Assembly: GCA_951804985.1 (NCBI GenBank)
Contig: OX638130.1
Span: 82,144,583-82,208,582, forward strand
Direction: 5' to 3'
DNA: 64,000 nucleotides
Origin: Dryomyza anilis
Taxonomy: Eukaryota; Arthropoda; Insecta; Diptera; Dryomyzidae
Shown here: piece after piece, positions 24,865-35,195 of the stretch
Numbering within the stretch: the stretch's first letter is position 1
Layout of the letters: each line of letters opens with the position of its first letter
Notes under the pieces: generated by a model
The model's database searches: none
What the model was told of the DNA's origin: nothing
The model's input: only the letters and a program-made list of their open reading frames with translations
Program-made: the position numbers and the translations under genes

Positions 24865-25682
24865 ACGAGTTGGGAAAGTTAGGTCACATGGGTATGTTCG
24901 GTCACATGGGGCGGATTTTTATAGTCGGTCGGGCCCGACTATGGAATACCCTACACCTTTGGTGGGGATATTAATGTGGGATATTTAATTGCATACCTTA
25001 ATTTTAAAGTTTTTAATTATGCTGAATCTCCCCACCCTCAGAATATTATTCACATATCAGAAATTTACGTCTTATATCCCCATAAATTAAAAAGTATAAA
25101 AAAAACTAAAAAAAAAAATTGAAAAATATAATTGGGCGGACCACGCCTATATTTAAAATTTTGAAAGGCTAATATTTCATAAATTTGATTTTAATAATTT
25201 ACGGATCAAATTTGACTATGAAAACCCGGGAAATAATGAAAAAAAAGTGGGCGTATCACGCCCATTTTTGGACCACATGTTTTTAGGTTAATTCTAATAA
25301 TACGTTTTAAATTTTATAACTATACCTTGAATACTTTTCGAGTTATTAGTTCCGAAAGAGTTATATAAAAGTGATTTGTATGGGAGGTGGGCGTGTCCGT
25401 TGACCGATTTGGCTCATTTTCAAACTCAGTTCCTACTTTTGGCTAAAATATAGTAATACGAAATTTTATCGTATCTGATCAGTATTTCTCAAGTTATTCT
25501 GTATTCGGACAGCAAGACAGCAAGACAGCAAGACAGCAAGACGGACATGGCTAAACGGACTCGGGTAGTGATGCTGATCAAGAAAATATATACTTTTCCA
25601 TACCGTACACGCCTCCTAAGGGGCGTTACAATATATGCACAAAGTTAATATACCCTGTACCTCATAGGTGTAGGGTATAATG
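24865..25682 (+). mobile_element. mini-me-like element, copy D (diverged subfamily)
   Basis: TTGGGAAAGTTAGGTCACAT, hairpin ATAGTCGG...CCGACTAT (24921-24942), a (GACAGCAA)4 tract (25508-25539), then GACGGACATGGCTAAACGG, TGATCAAGAAAATATATAC and a terminal ATACCCTGTACCTCATAGG. The interior differs from copies A-C. It has no coding capacity. Confidence 0.75.
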
Positions 25683-27426
25683 ACCTAACGACTAAAAAAA
25701 GCCAAAAAATGACACATGGATTAAAAAAATGATAAGTCATCAAAATCTGAGCCCTCGTTATTATGAATTTTTAAATTTAGTAAAATCAATATAAATCCTC
25801 CACAACTTTCATGTTGAAAGCATTATAATCGAGAGTAAAAATGCATTAGGCTGCATTTTAGAACCGACTATAAGGACGAGTACAACCACCAAAGCAGCCA
25901 CCATCTAAACGACAAAAAAATACAATTAAAACAAAGCAATATCAGGACATGAAAAATGGAATTTTAACAAAGCCATGTTCTTTAATGATTTTCTGAAGAG
26001 CTCGTGCGGCTTCATGCTAATTTGCGATACTGCAACCAATCCATGTGCGTGTCGTGTGTAGCCGACAGAAACCAGCAGAAGAATCCATCTTGAGCTGGGG
26101 TTACTTACTGCACTTATGGCCATTGTGTGCCGGCTTCGCACGTCCGTCCGTAAGTAATGCAAAAATGCCCCGTGTATGATCTATAGGACACGGCACGGTG
26201 AGGCAAACATGTGCCATAAATAAGGCAAAACAGGGCGGTGCTAAAAGGCACGGACAGCTGTAATTGAAAATGCGCTGTAAAATGGCGGCAAATACGAGAA
26301 ACATATTAAATACCTAAAAGATGATTAATTTGTAGTCAAAGCTAATTTAGAGAAAGGTACCTTTATTTATTTGAATAAAGTCAATAAAAAATACTACCTA
26401 TAAAAAAGACCTAAGTAAGCATATTAAGCTGTTTGTGGGCTTCCCGTCTTTATTCGCATTTCATTTCCTCCGGTACTTAATACATGCTTTGGCTTGCTTT
26501 TTATGTCGGTTCCGCTTACATAGAATTCGTTCAATTGAATTGAGTTCCTTTTATTTAATTCCGTTCTTGAGGGGTTTGTGTGTGAAATCGATATTGCTGA
26601 TATGTTGAAATTATGCCGAAATTCGGTTAATTACCTACGTGAGCATTACCTCCATCACATTGGGATGGTGGTATAAACGGCTTAGGTGGGAACACAATAA
26701 AGCGTATTTGTATTTTCGTCTTGAGTAACTTGAACCGCTGCAGGTAGCCTCAACTAGTTTCGATGTTGTGTAGTTTATTCGAATCCTTATTGAAATCCTG
26801 CCCCATACATTTCATATATACCCTTTGAAGAATGGTTAACGCAGCGTTAAAAAACGTATTCATTTCATGTTTGAACTAAGGCACTGAGGGGTTAAACTAC
26901 CGGCTCTCAAGCATAAAGTCAACTCTGGTCAGTGCTCTATCCGAACATAATTAATTTGTGCATGGCCAAAAATTGTCACAACAATTGCCGCCGTTTTTGC
27001 TGCTACTGCTGTCGTTCTTTTTTTTAGGTCAACGGTTAGGTTAATTTGTTATTTTTCAAATTGCTAATTAAAAAAAACCAAACTTAACCTGCTTGTTCAA
27101 CTGAAATGTTAAGCATAAATCATTAGCTGCCGCTATAGTCCACAGTTGAATGGCCCCCAGTTCAGAGCCTGTCGGCGGCGTAGTGGTGGCGGCAACTGCA
27201 CCTCCACCAAACAAGCCAACCGTGGTGGCATGCGGTAAACAGAACCGAAAAAAGCTTAATCTAGGCTTCCACGGTAAATGAAGCGATCAAATTTTTTGCC
27301 GCGGTGCACTAGTGCAACTGCTTGTTGCTGTTGCTACATTTGCATCTCAAGACCCCCTTGATTTCCAATGGTAACTTAAATGGCAGCCATAAATGGTCTC
27401 TGCTTGACAAGCTGTTCGATGCTATG
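25683..27426. other. Unique island (about 25860-27420)
   Basis: Longer GC-richer stretch including GGCCCCCAGTTCAGAGCC and GCGGCGTAGTGGTGGCGGC near 27150-27195. No exon with splice sites and a recognisable protein was found. Confidence 0.4.
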
Positions 27427-27516
27427 CACTCAGAGAAAACATTATGATTAGTAATGCTTCTGACAAATAAAATTTTAACTACATTTTGCATTCATTGATT
27501 GCTATGATCTATTAAT

Positions 27517-27523
<7 letters not shown>

Positions 27524-27564
<41 letters not shown>
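27524..27564. repeat. (TA)n microsatellite
   Basis: About twenty uninterrupted TA dinucleotides abut the left terminal repeat of a TA-target MITE, so the array may have grown from the duplicated target. Confidence 0.95.
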
Positions 27565-27567
<3 letters not shown>

Positions 27568-27814
27568 TCGTTGTAGAACGAAAAGTCACCAAATATATTT
27601 TTATGAAAAACTTAAATTTTGAGTTTGTTAATTAATATTATAAAAAGAAATTGATGCATTTTAAAATTTTAGTTGATAGATTTACATTTTCGTATCATGT
27701 GGTAAAAAAATTTTAGAACATCGATTATAAATTGGCAGATAAATAATGATTTTTGTAAATCAATATTTGGCATTTTGAAAATGTATTTGGTGACTTTTCG
27801 TTCTACAACGACGA
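27565..27814. mobile_element. TA-target MITE, 250 bases, with adjacent (TA)n
   Basis: Terminal inverted repeats of about 36 bases (TCGTTGTAGAACGAAAAGTC core) are nearly identical at the two ends, bounded by TA at 27563-27564 and 27815-27816. This fits a Tc1/mariner-type non-autonomous element. A run of (TA)n of about 40 bases (about 27524-27564) abuts the left end. It is nested inside a larger inverted-repeat element (27427-28093). A partial relative lies at 29343-29498. Confidence 0.85.
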
Positions 27815-28093
27815 TACATATATTTTTCAAAATTATGATGTCATTTTTAGTAAGATTTCTGAAAAATTAAAAATTTTATGAGAATCAAGAATTTTATGAT
27901 AATATTTGCCACAACAAACGATTATTTCAAAATAACGATACTCAAAATAATGAAATTCGAGAAGTGAATACGATTGAGATTATTATGTTGAAAGTTTGCA
28001 GTAATTGCTTCAACCATTATATATGATTATTACAAACATAAACATATTTTTCAATTTATATGAATCAAAGAATAATGTTTTTCTCTGTGTGTG

Positions 28094-28792
28094 CATTGCA
28101 TTGTTACAAAGTCAACTTTATACGTAAATAGTAAAATTTTAATAACATTAAAGTTAAATTGTTATTCATTATTTTTATTTTTTTTATAAAAAGTATGCTC
28201 TACATACGCATATTGTCCTATTCGGCATTGTATTATTTCTGACAGTTTGTTAATAAAGATTACAAATTAAAATTAAGTGTCTACAACATATTGATTGAAC
28301 ATATAATTTGGTATGGTTATCATATCAGAGCAGTTAAATATTTCATATCAATATTTGTAAAATTAAATTATTTGAACAATAAAGCGACTAATACATTTAA
28401 AAAATTACAAATGATCACCTTATATATTTAAACTGTGGTTAAAAGGCAATCAAATATATCGGGACAAACTTTATTTCTACTGAAATTTCGCTATTATTTC
28501 ATATTTATGAAGCAGAATACACTTTTTTGCGTACACTTTTTATGTACTCTTCACAAAATGGGGCTTTTCCTGAATGAAAACTTTCCTGCAATAGATTTTT
28601 CCCATAGGGAATACTTTTCCTAAATATAAACGTGACTGAATGGACATTTCTTCAAATCAAATATCCGTGAATGATCCCTAAATAAAACCTCTGAATTAAC
28701 ATTTTCCAGAAACATTTTCCAATTCAAACAGTGATACAGTGCATTCGATACACTTTCCTAAATAAAAATTTCGCCGAATAGACTCTTTCTAC
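28094..28792. other. Spacer with decayed approximately 45-base tandem units (28530-28790)
   Basis: CTTTTCCTAAATA-AAAA-TTT-C-GAATGGAC-type units recur, and continue after the element at 29205-29310. Confidence 0.45.
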
Positions 28793-29202
28793 ATACAGAA
28801 AAAATCCTCTTTTAGCATGAGGTTAATTGAACCAACGTTTCAGTGGTGCAACCGAAATAGATTTGTTGTAACCTTATGTCATTAAAATGAACGTAACTTA
28901 TTTTACTATAACCGAAATATTAGTCCGCGCAACTGACGTTCGGTTGTCGTTTCGTTGTTGTTATGACAACTGTGTACGTTATTGTATGAACAAAATAAAT
29001 AACAAACGGCAACCTCATTTCTATCATAAGTCCGGTTTCTTGATAACTATTATGGATAGAATAAAGAAACGTAAAAAATGTTAACACGTCGCAAACTATT
29101 GGAGGTTACCACAACCTCATATTCACCGACTTGCTGGTTACCACAACCGAATTAAGAGTGCACTTTATCAGTTGGTTGCCGCAACAAATCAGTTTTCTGT
29201 GT
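28793..29202. mobile_element. ACAGAAAA-ended inverted-repeat element with GGTTGCAACC words
   Basis: Left ATACAGAAAAAATC and right AGTTTTCTGTGT are inverted ends. GGTTACCACAACC, GGTTGCCGCAAC, GGTGCAACCG and GTTGTAACC words recur inside, giving it a higher GC content than its surroundings. It split an older decayed tandem array (28530-28790 and 29205-29310). Confidence 0.7.
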
Positions 29203-29342
29203 AAATTGGTCGCTTTTCCTAAATTAATTTTTACCCGCAATGGATACTTTCTCGAACTAATATTATAAATTGATTGTTTAAGATAATTCAATGAAATGGA
29301 TACTCGTCGACCACATCAAATGGAGATATCTATTATTATATT

Positions 29343-29498
29343 GCTGGCAACAAACATATGATAAGAAAATGCAAATCTATTAGTTGATTTTTCAAATTTA
29401 AAAAAACATCAATTACTTCTTATAATATTAATCAACAAACTCGAAAATTAAGTTTTTCATAAAAATGTATCTGGTGACTTTTCGTTCTACAACGACGA
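29343..29498 (-). mobile_element. Partial copy of the TA-target MITE
   Basis: Reverse complement matches the left half of 27565-27814, including the terminal repeat (TCGTCGTTGTAGAACG at 29498 inward) and ATGAAAAACTTAA. The other terminus is missing. Confidence 0.8.
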
Positions 29499-29902
29499 TA
29501 TAGTATACTTTATCAAAATCCAGATTGTGGTCAGTATCATATTTCTTCCTTTTTGAAGAAAAAATGCATATGCAAATGCATACCAGGATTATAAATCATA
29601 GAAAAACTGACTACTTTCAAAGAGTACAATATTTTCCGTTTTCGCACTCGATAACCTGAGATATTAGTTTTTAGAATTTTTAACGTTTGGGTTATATGGG
29701 AGTTGCCACGCCCTTTGTTCAATCACTCCTTCATTCCTGGTGGCGATTATAATTATAAATGTGATACATTGTTTCCATTTATTAAAAAGATCATTAAAAA
29801 TAATAATTATAAATAAACGCGAATCGAGATTGAAACGGACAAAACAATTCAAGCCGTTCTCGAGTTTTTTTTTGGAGACTAACACACATCAATTGATTTT
29901 TA
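29499..29902. other. Fragment with ATATGGGAGTTGCCACGCCC motif
   Basis: The GGGAG(T/A)TGCCACGCCC block at 29696 recurs at 47710, 47860 and 48423, marking an unnamed dispersed repeat. No coding sequence. Confidence 0.45.
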
Positions 29903-30180
29903 TGTATGAGTGAAAATTGTCAAGTATACCGTCTAAAAATTGATTGCACCGAAGTGGACCTCATTAAAACCTGTTAAGGAAGATGGGTTAGTATGACGGA
30001 TTCAGAGATATAGTGGTCCAAATATGGGTAATTTTATCGCACAAGCTTGTATTGAATAATTTATAACTGGTATCAGAGTGGCTCAATTGTAAACATCAAT
30101 GACTGGTTTTGAACGTATTTTTTATATGAGCTTTTCAATAAAAATATTTATTTTGGAAAAAAAAACATTTTGAACCTAAA
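29903..30180 (+). mobile_element. Inverted-repeat element, copy 2 (right arm lost)
   Basis: Starts GTATGAGTGAAAATTGTC and contains GACCTCATTAAAACCTGT, GTTAGTATG, GGTCCAAATATGG and AGTGGCTCAATTGTAAAC in the same order as 15666-16087. The sequence drifts away after about 30180. Confidence 0.75.
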
Positions 30181-31735
30181 TTTTTAATTCATTCATTTGA
30201 ATGTAATTTGAATTTGAAATTAAATTAAATTAAACTTTTTGTTTTTTTTTCTTATTATGCATTCTATAAACCTCTTTTTTTAAATGTCACTTTGTAAACA
30301 GAAAATATTGAAAAATGATTAAATTCGAAAAATATTTAATGATATTTCTGAGAATTAATAAGGATTTTTTTGGTTATGAAAAAAAGCCATCCTTTATTTT
30401 TGGATGGCTTTTATAATAAACTTAAGCTTTGACATGTGTAGGGATATCGCATAGGGTCCTAAAGAGGAATATACATCAATTGCAACTCAACAGCACCCTA
30501 TGCATGTTCCTAAAATACCGTGTTACTGACTCCTTAGCAAATGTCAACATGATCTAACCAAACACATTTCGCTCTCGAAGCGCTGCACTGGCCGAGGGGA
30601 GCCTGCCTTTGAGAGAGTACTTCAGTTTAAGCTGATGTTGGTGTTGTTGTTTTTGTACTTATTCTAGGGTTCAGCATGCTAATCAGTGCAACTTGCTTAA
30701 TTACTTCTGAACTTTAATTCGCGTCACAAGTGCATTTTAGCGATGTGGCCACGTTTTCGTTTTGGGGGGACTTTCAATTTTTTTATTTGTTCTTGCTTTT
30801 GCTGGCATTTGACCCTCGCGTTGAGTTGCGAACACATTGGGTTAATGAACTTGATGAAGGACTCGGTGTGAATGCACTTCAAGTTGAGTAGGTGAAAGGG
30901 CGAATGGCAGCTGCTCCGCTCCAGTGGGCTTTTGGTGCAAATCCCTACGGTCGACGATGTGGCAACAATTGTCAAGTGCAAGTGAAAATCTGGTAGGTGC
31001 AACGTGCCACAATTTTGTAATGTAAAGCATGCCACAACAGCAACAACATGTAACAACTTTAATGTAGTGTTATTGTTTCGTAGGATATACAACCTGCACT
31101 TCAAACCCTTCGATGTGCGGACCAACCAACCTCTCCTGTTGCAATCTCAAGAGTTGAACCACAATTGTTGAGTTCTGCTACATGACTGTGGTACTTGCCT
31201 TACGCTGTGTAATATTAAGCACGGTGTCACAAAATTAAATTAATTTGAATTTCTTTCTTTCGAGGCCTTGATTTTCTTATAGTAGTATTGGTGTAATAAT
31301 TCCAAGGATTTAAATTGTTCCGGGTAAATAGTAGTATTCCGGTGACCAAGTAGGTTAATTTAGCAATTTTTATCTTTGAACAATAATCACATTGGCTTCA
31401 CTCGACTCAGAATTCATATGTTATACAAGTCAAGAATTTTAACATTTTCTTTAAACGTGAAACAAATTTGATCAGGGCAGACCCAGATTTCATTCTTAGG
31501 GTTACGGACCAAACTTAGTTTTGGGTGGGTGAGTCCATAAATCAATTTTTAATTTAACACATATTTAATTTAGCGGAATTATGTTCAAAATAGAAAACTT
31601 TTAGTCAAACCAAATGTAATATTCATTCTTTAATGCCAATCTTTAGTGAAGCTTGTCACTGCACATTTGAACACTTTAGAAAAGGTAATATAAAATAGTT
31701 AATGAATGTAAGCATCGAACCAAAAAAAATTATAT
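30181..31735. other. AT-rich spacer, then unique island (30450-31200)
   Basis: A hairpin AAAAGCCATCC...GGATGGCTTTT lies at 30382-30412. The island carries a 133-codon minus-strand frame (31125-30724) without recognisable domains. Confidence 0.35.
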
Positions 31736-32251
31736 TGTTACGAAAATTCAGTCTACGGAAAACTGTTCTACGAGTTCGTATCGCTGGATTGTGTACAAAA
31801 TAAAAACACTCTTATGTTTGGTTTAAATTATAACAATTAACTTTAACAACTTTACTAATAACAAATTCTAACAACGGCTGCATGTCCCCAATTTAACTTG
31901 ACATTGATCACACGAGATGCACTCGACCACTTTACAATCACTACTGAAGTGCTGTACCTCTGATGCGGCTCCCTTATATACTGCATGCATCAGTTCGACA
32001 CGTTTCGACAAGCTTCGACTTGTTTCGAGAACTTTCTACTCGTTTCGTGAATGACGCATGCTATTGGCATCTCATTCGCACTCATGTTTTTTAATTCGCT
32101 GATCTTCCATCTCTTTCTCGCACACTGCCTCAGTGCGCTGAATGATCTTCCGTCTCTTTCTAACACATGCTTAGTGCGCTGAATTGTCTTGCGTCTCATT
32201 AATTATTGTTGATTGCTTGCACTATGGGGCAAATTACATCATTTCGTAACA
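31736..32251 (-). mobile_element. Solo LTR (reverse orientation), about 516 bases, ATAT target duplication
   Basis: The plus strand runs TGTTACGAAAATT...TTTCGTAACA, i.e. TG...CA ends within a short inverted repeat. ATAT flanks both sides (31732-31735 and 32252-32255), the 4-base duplication expected of Ty3/gypsy-type elements. Read on the minus strand it has two 42-base direct repeats (ATTCAGCGCACT start), a decamer array with a heat-shock-like element, then TATATAAG (31980-31973). No gag or pol is nearby, so it is a recombination-derived solo LTR. The closely related copy at 34684-35360 confirms the family. Confidence 0.87.
31991..32050 (-). promoter_or_regulatory. Six-unit 10-base array with a perfect heat-shock element in the LTR
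   Basis: Six consecutive decamers each carry TTC (plus strand) or GAA (minus strand) at the same phase, one helical turn apart. At 32023-32037 the pattern TTC-nn-GAA-nn-TTC (GTTTCGAGAACTTTCT) is a perfect three-unit heat-shock element. Its near edge is 42 bases upstream of the LTR TATA box. The sister LTR lacks this block. Binding by heat-shock factor is inferred from the consensus only. Confidence 0.6.
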
Positions 32252-32370
32252 ATATATTTTTCTACATCGGTTTAATGTAGTAAATTTAATACATTTTAGT
32301 TGTAAATAATTTATTGTTTTGAATGCACAGAATTGATAATCTTATAACAACTTTTACAATTACAAGTATG

Positions 32371-33103
32371 CACAGAAAAAAAAGGTACATCATATTGATA
32401 ATTCCGTTCTTCAAACCATGATTCATTGTATTGAATAGCCATTCATAATATTAATGACTAACGATTTCAATGTTATGAATGCGATCATAAATATGATGTA
32501 CGCTTGGTAACTGTCGAAAAAGTGTTCTTCAATATGATGAACTGTACGTGAAGAATACGTTTCATCATATTAATGAACAAGAACATAAAATACAACATAT
32601 TTTACTTTATATTGAAGAATGCTGTTCATTAAACCAAATTTCCATCAAAATATTTTTTTTTCGTTCATTTTTTGCCGTACTTCTCAGTTCTCAAGTAGTT
32701 ATTGTGTGTTATTTCTTTTATAATGCTTGCTCGACATGCATAAATTAGTAAAATGTTTTATAATATATTTATTATAATTACAACTTTTTATAATTTATAA
32801 AAAAAATCTTTTTTAAAAATATGTTTTTTTTTTTTGACAAATTTTTTTTCGTAACAATTTTTATTTGCCCAAATTTTTTTTTTTTTTAACTTTTTTACAA
32901 CACTTTTTTTTTGAATTATTTTATAAATTGTCATCAATAAATAAAATTCATTGTATTGAATATTTTGTTCATATATATAATGAAAACATTCATTAATATG
33001 TCATTTAATGAACGGTGGTATCAATTTGATGAATCTGGTAGTTGCTGAAAAAATTCATAATATTTATGAATAAATTCATCATATTGAAGAATTTTTTTCT
33101 GTG
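32371..33103. mobile_element. CACAG-ended inverted-repeat element with TTCATAATATGAA words
   Basis: Left GCACAGAAAAAAAAGG and right AATTTTTTTCTGTGC are inverted, and adjoining CATCATATTGA/TTCATCATATTGAAGA is mirrored too. More than ten ATTCATAATATTAATGA-like palindromic words fill the interior. AT flanks both ends if the terminal GC pair is included. Confidence 0.75.
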
Positions 33104-33654
33104 CATTATTCTGAGTCCCGTTGTAGAGAAAATCAGAATCTCCGCTACGAATTCTGATTTTTAGCTAATCTAACATTCATGCGGAGATTTTTAAATATGC
33201 TGCCATCAAAATACCATCTTGGAATTTAGCTTGAACACTTATAATAAAGCAACCAAAATTTTGTTTTTTTTTTAAATACTTTTTTTAATAACATGAAATT
33301 TGAAGTTTAAGGATAACGACCATTGGTCATATGTTCATTAGGGTGTCAATTATTTGACACTTCTTTCGATTTTCTCACCCCGAGGATTGTTTATTAGGGA
33401 CAAAAAATAAGATATGCTAAATATTTTTGAATTTGGAGAACGGGAACACGTACCGCAATGACATTAAAAATTGTACTAGGATCTGAATTTGTACTAGGAG
33501 TCGAATTGTAGAATATTCCAAAACAATATTTTGAGTAAGCAATCCTCTAGAACTGTTTGCGAAAAAAAATTATATGTAGTCGGATTTTCGATCATTTTCC
33601 GAGTTATCGATTGCTTTATACAGCAATAAACATCAATTTAGTATGCCATCCTTT

Positions 33655-33963
33655 GTAGCCGCGGTAGCTCAGTGGTTAGTGCGTTGGACTGCAAGCCGAA
33701 AGGTCCCCGGTTCAAGCCTGGACTGGGTCTAACAACATCTTTTCATAGAAACATTGTTTTATACGGCGCTACCTCTCGGCAGTAAATGGCAAACCTACGA
33801 GAATAAAACATTGACTATGAAATGCTCTCACCCGCCGTTCGGATTCGGCAATAAACTGTAGGTCCCACCACTTTGAGTACAAATATAACACGCACAGCTC
33901 AAAATGGTGAAAGAGCTCGGCCTAAGTTCTTATAGGACTGTAGTGCCAAACTATTATTATTAT
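33655..33963 (+). mobile_element. tRNA-derived SINE with perfect 13-base target duplication
   Basis: The head is tRNA-like with RNA polymerase III promoter boxes: A box TAGCTCAGTGG (33665-33675) and B box GGTTCAAGCC (33709-33718). The pseudo-anticodon loop CTGCAAG suggests a tRNA-Cys-like origin, but stem pairing is broken, so it is not a tRNA gene. A body of about 230 bases with no tRNA similarity follows, ending in a short TAT-repeat tail. The duplication TATGCCATCCTTT flanks it exactly (33642-33654 and 33964-33976). A body relative lies at 43171-43345. It inserted inside an older inverted-repeat element (about 33345-34185). Confidence 0.9.
33665..33718 (+). promoter_or_regulatory. RNA polymerase III internal promoter (A and B boxes) of the SINE
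   Basis: A box at 33665-33675 and B box at 33709-33718 both match consensus, and their spacing of about 34 bases is as in tRNA genes. The head is therefore plausibly transcribable. Confidence 0.75.
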
Positions 33964-34189
33964 TATGCCATCCTTTAAAAAGCTTAATTAGTTTCCATTC
34001 AATTGGTATACAAATTTTGTGCCAAAATTGTGCCAAATGCACCTACAAGCACAATTTTCAATGTACTTGCGGCACGTGTTCACGTTGTTCAAATTCAAGA
34101 AAATGTTGAACACCTTATTTTTGAGTCCTAGTAAACAATCCTAGGGGGTGAGACATGGGTATTAAAAAATAAGTGACACATCATATTAA

Positions 34190-34500
34190 AACGAAAATTT
34201 CCAAAAGATTGTTTTATTAGTTTTAAAACGAAACCATAACGAAGTTTCTAGCATCAAGAGATATTTCAATATCAACCACCATACATAAGTTATCTTTGAC
34301 AATTTTTGAACTTTGGACTGTATCTCTGGAAAAAGTGGTATCTCTGAAAATAGTCGTCAGAAAAATATAAAAAAATGATCAATGCAGATCTCGATGCCCT
34401 TTATCAGTTGTCAAAATTTCATTGAAATCGAAGAGGGTGAGTTGCAAATCCTGGGAGATTTGGTGTGAAATGGTTCATATACGATTTGAAATTTGTACTT
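34190..34500. mobile_element. Single arm of the large foldback family
   Basis: Same order of landmarks as the right arm of 57869-58934: AGTTTTAAAACGA, CTAGCAT, AAGAGATATTTCAATAT, GACTGTATCTCTGGAA, CCTTTATCAGTTG, TTCATTGAAATCGAAGA, ending near CATATACG. No opposing arm is present. Confidence 0.7.
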
Positions 34501-34683
34501 CAACATTTTTGTATTTCGGTATTTTAATTTTCGACATTTTTTATACCATAAAAAAAAATATTTAGTTTATTTTATTTAGTTTCAAAGATTTTTCGACATT
34601 TTCTAGCAATAAAATATTCTAGCTTTAAAAAATTTTGAAATATCCTAGCTCTACCAATTATTGTCTCGTTCATACAATTTCAT

Positions 34684-35195
34684 ACAATTCAGCGCACTAA
34701 GAAATGTGTTAGAAAGAGACGGAATATCATTCAGCGCACTGAGGCAATGTGCGAGAAAGAGATAGAAAAACACTTAAGTGCGAATGAGATGCCAATAGTA
34801 CGCGTCATTCTCAATACATGCGTGTCAAACTGATGCATGCAGTATATAAGGGCGCCGTATCTGAGCCACAGCACTTCAGTAGTAATTGTAAAGTGGTCGA
34901 GTACGTCTCCTGTGAGAACAATGTCAAGTTTAATAGTGGACAATTCAGCGCACTAAGAAATGTGTTAGAAAGAGACGGAATATCATTCAGCGCACTGAGG
35001 CAATGTGCGAGAAAGAGATAGAAAAACACTTAAGTGCGAATGAGATGCCAATAGTACGCGTCATTCTCAATACATGCGTGTCAAACTGATGCATGCAGTA
35101 TATAAGGGCGCCGCATCTGAGCCACAGCACTTCAGTAGTAATTGTAAAGTGGTCGAGTACGTCTCCTGTGAGAACAATGTCAAGTTTAATAGTGG
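34684..35195 (+). repeat. 256-base tandem duplication of LTR promoter region
   Basis: Two 256-base units (34684-34939, 34940-35195) differ by one base that I can see (GCCGTATC versus GCCGCATC), far less than the LTR family divergence, so the duplication is young. Each unit carries a pair of 42-base repeats and a TATATAAG box (34843-34850 and 35099-35106). Confidence 0.92.

Larger units (their letters stand above)
27427..28093. mobile_element. CACAGAG-ended inverted-repeat element, host of a nested MITE
   Basis: Left CACTCAGAGAAAACATTATG and right AATAATGTTTTTCTCTGTG are inverted. The interior is rich in ATTATGAT/ATCATAAT words. The TA-target MITE and (TA)n run lie inside, so this is the older element. 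Confidence 0.75.
33345..34185. mobile_element. Inverted-repeat element interrupted by the SINE
   Basis: TCTCACCCCGAGGATTGTTT at 33374 is mirrored by AAACAATCCTAGGGGGTGAG at 34133, with further match outward to a TGACAC motif. Removing the SINE leaves about 530 bases. A partial relative with a 40-base duplication lies at 51353-51430. Confidence 0.65.

Noticed and set aside
30382..30412. Hairpin followed by T-rich sequence resembling a bacterial terminator
   Set aside because: The sequence is eukaryotic and there is no gene upstream; an 11-base hairpin in AT-rich repeat DNA is not evidence of a terminator.
30724..31125. 133-codon minus-strand open frame
   Set aside because: No recognisable domain, and it lies in an island of general non-coding character; kept only as a note on that island.
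33658..33730. A tRNA-Cys-like sequence
   Set aside because: Acceptor, anticodon and T stems contain several mismatches, and the sequence continues into a SINE body flanked by a 13-base duplication, so it is a SINE head rather than a tRNA gene.
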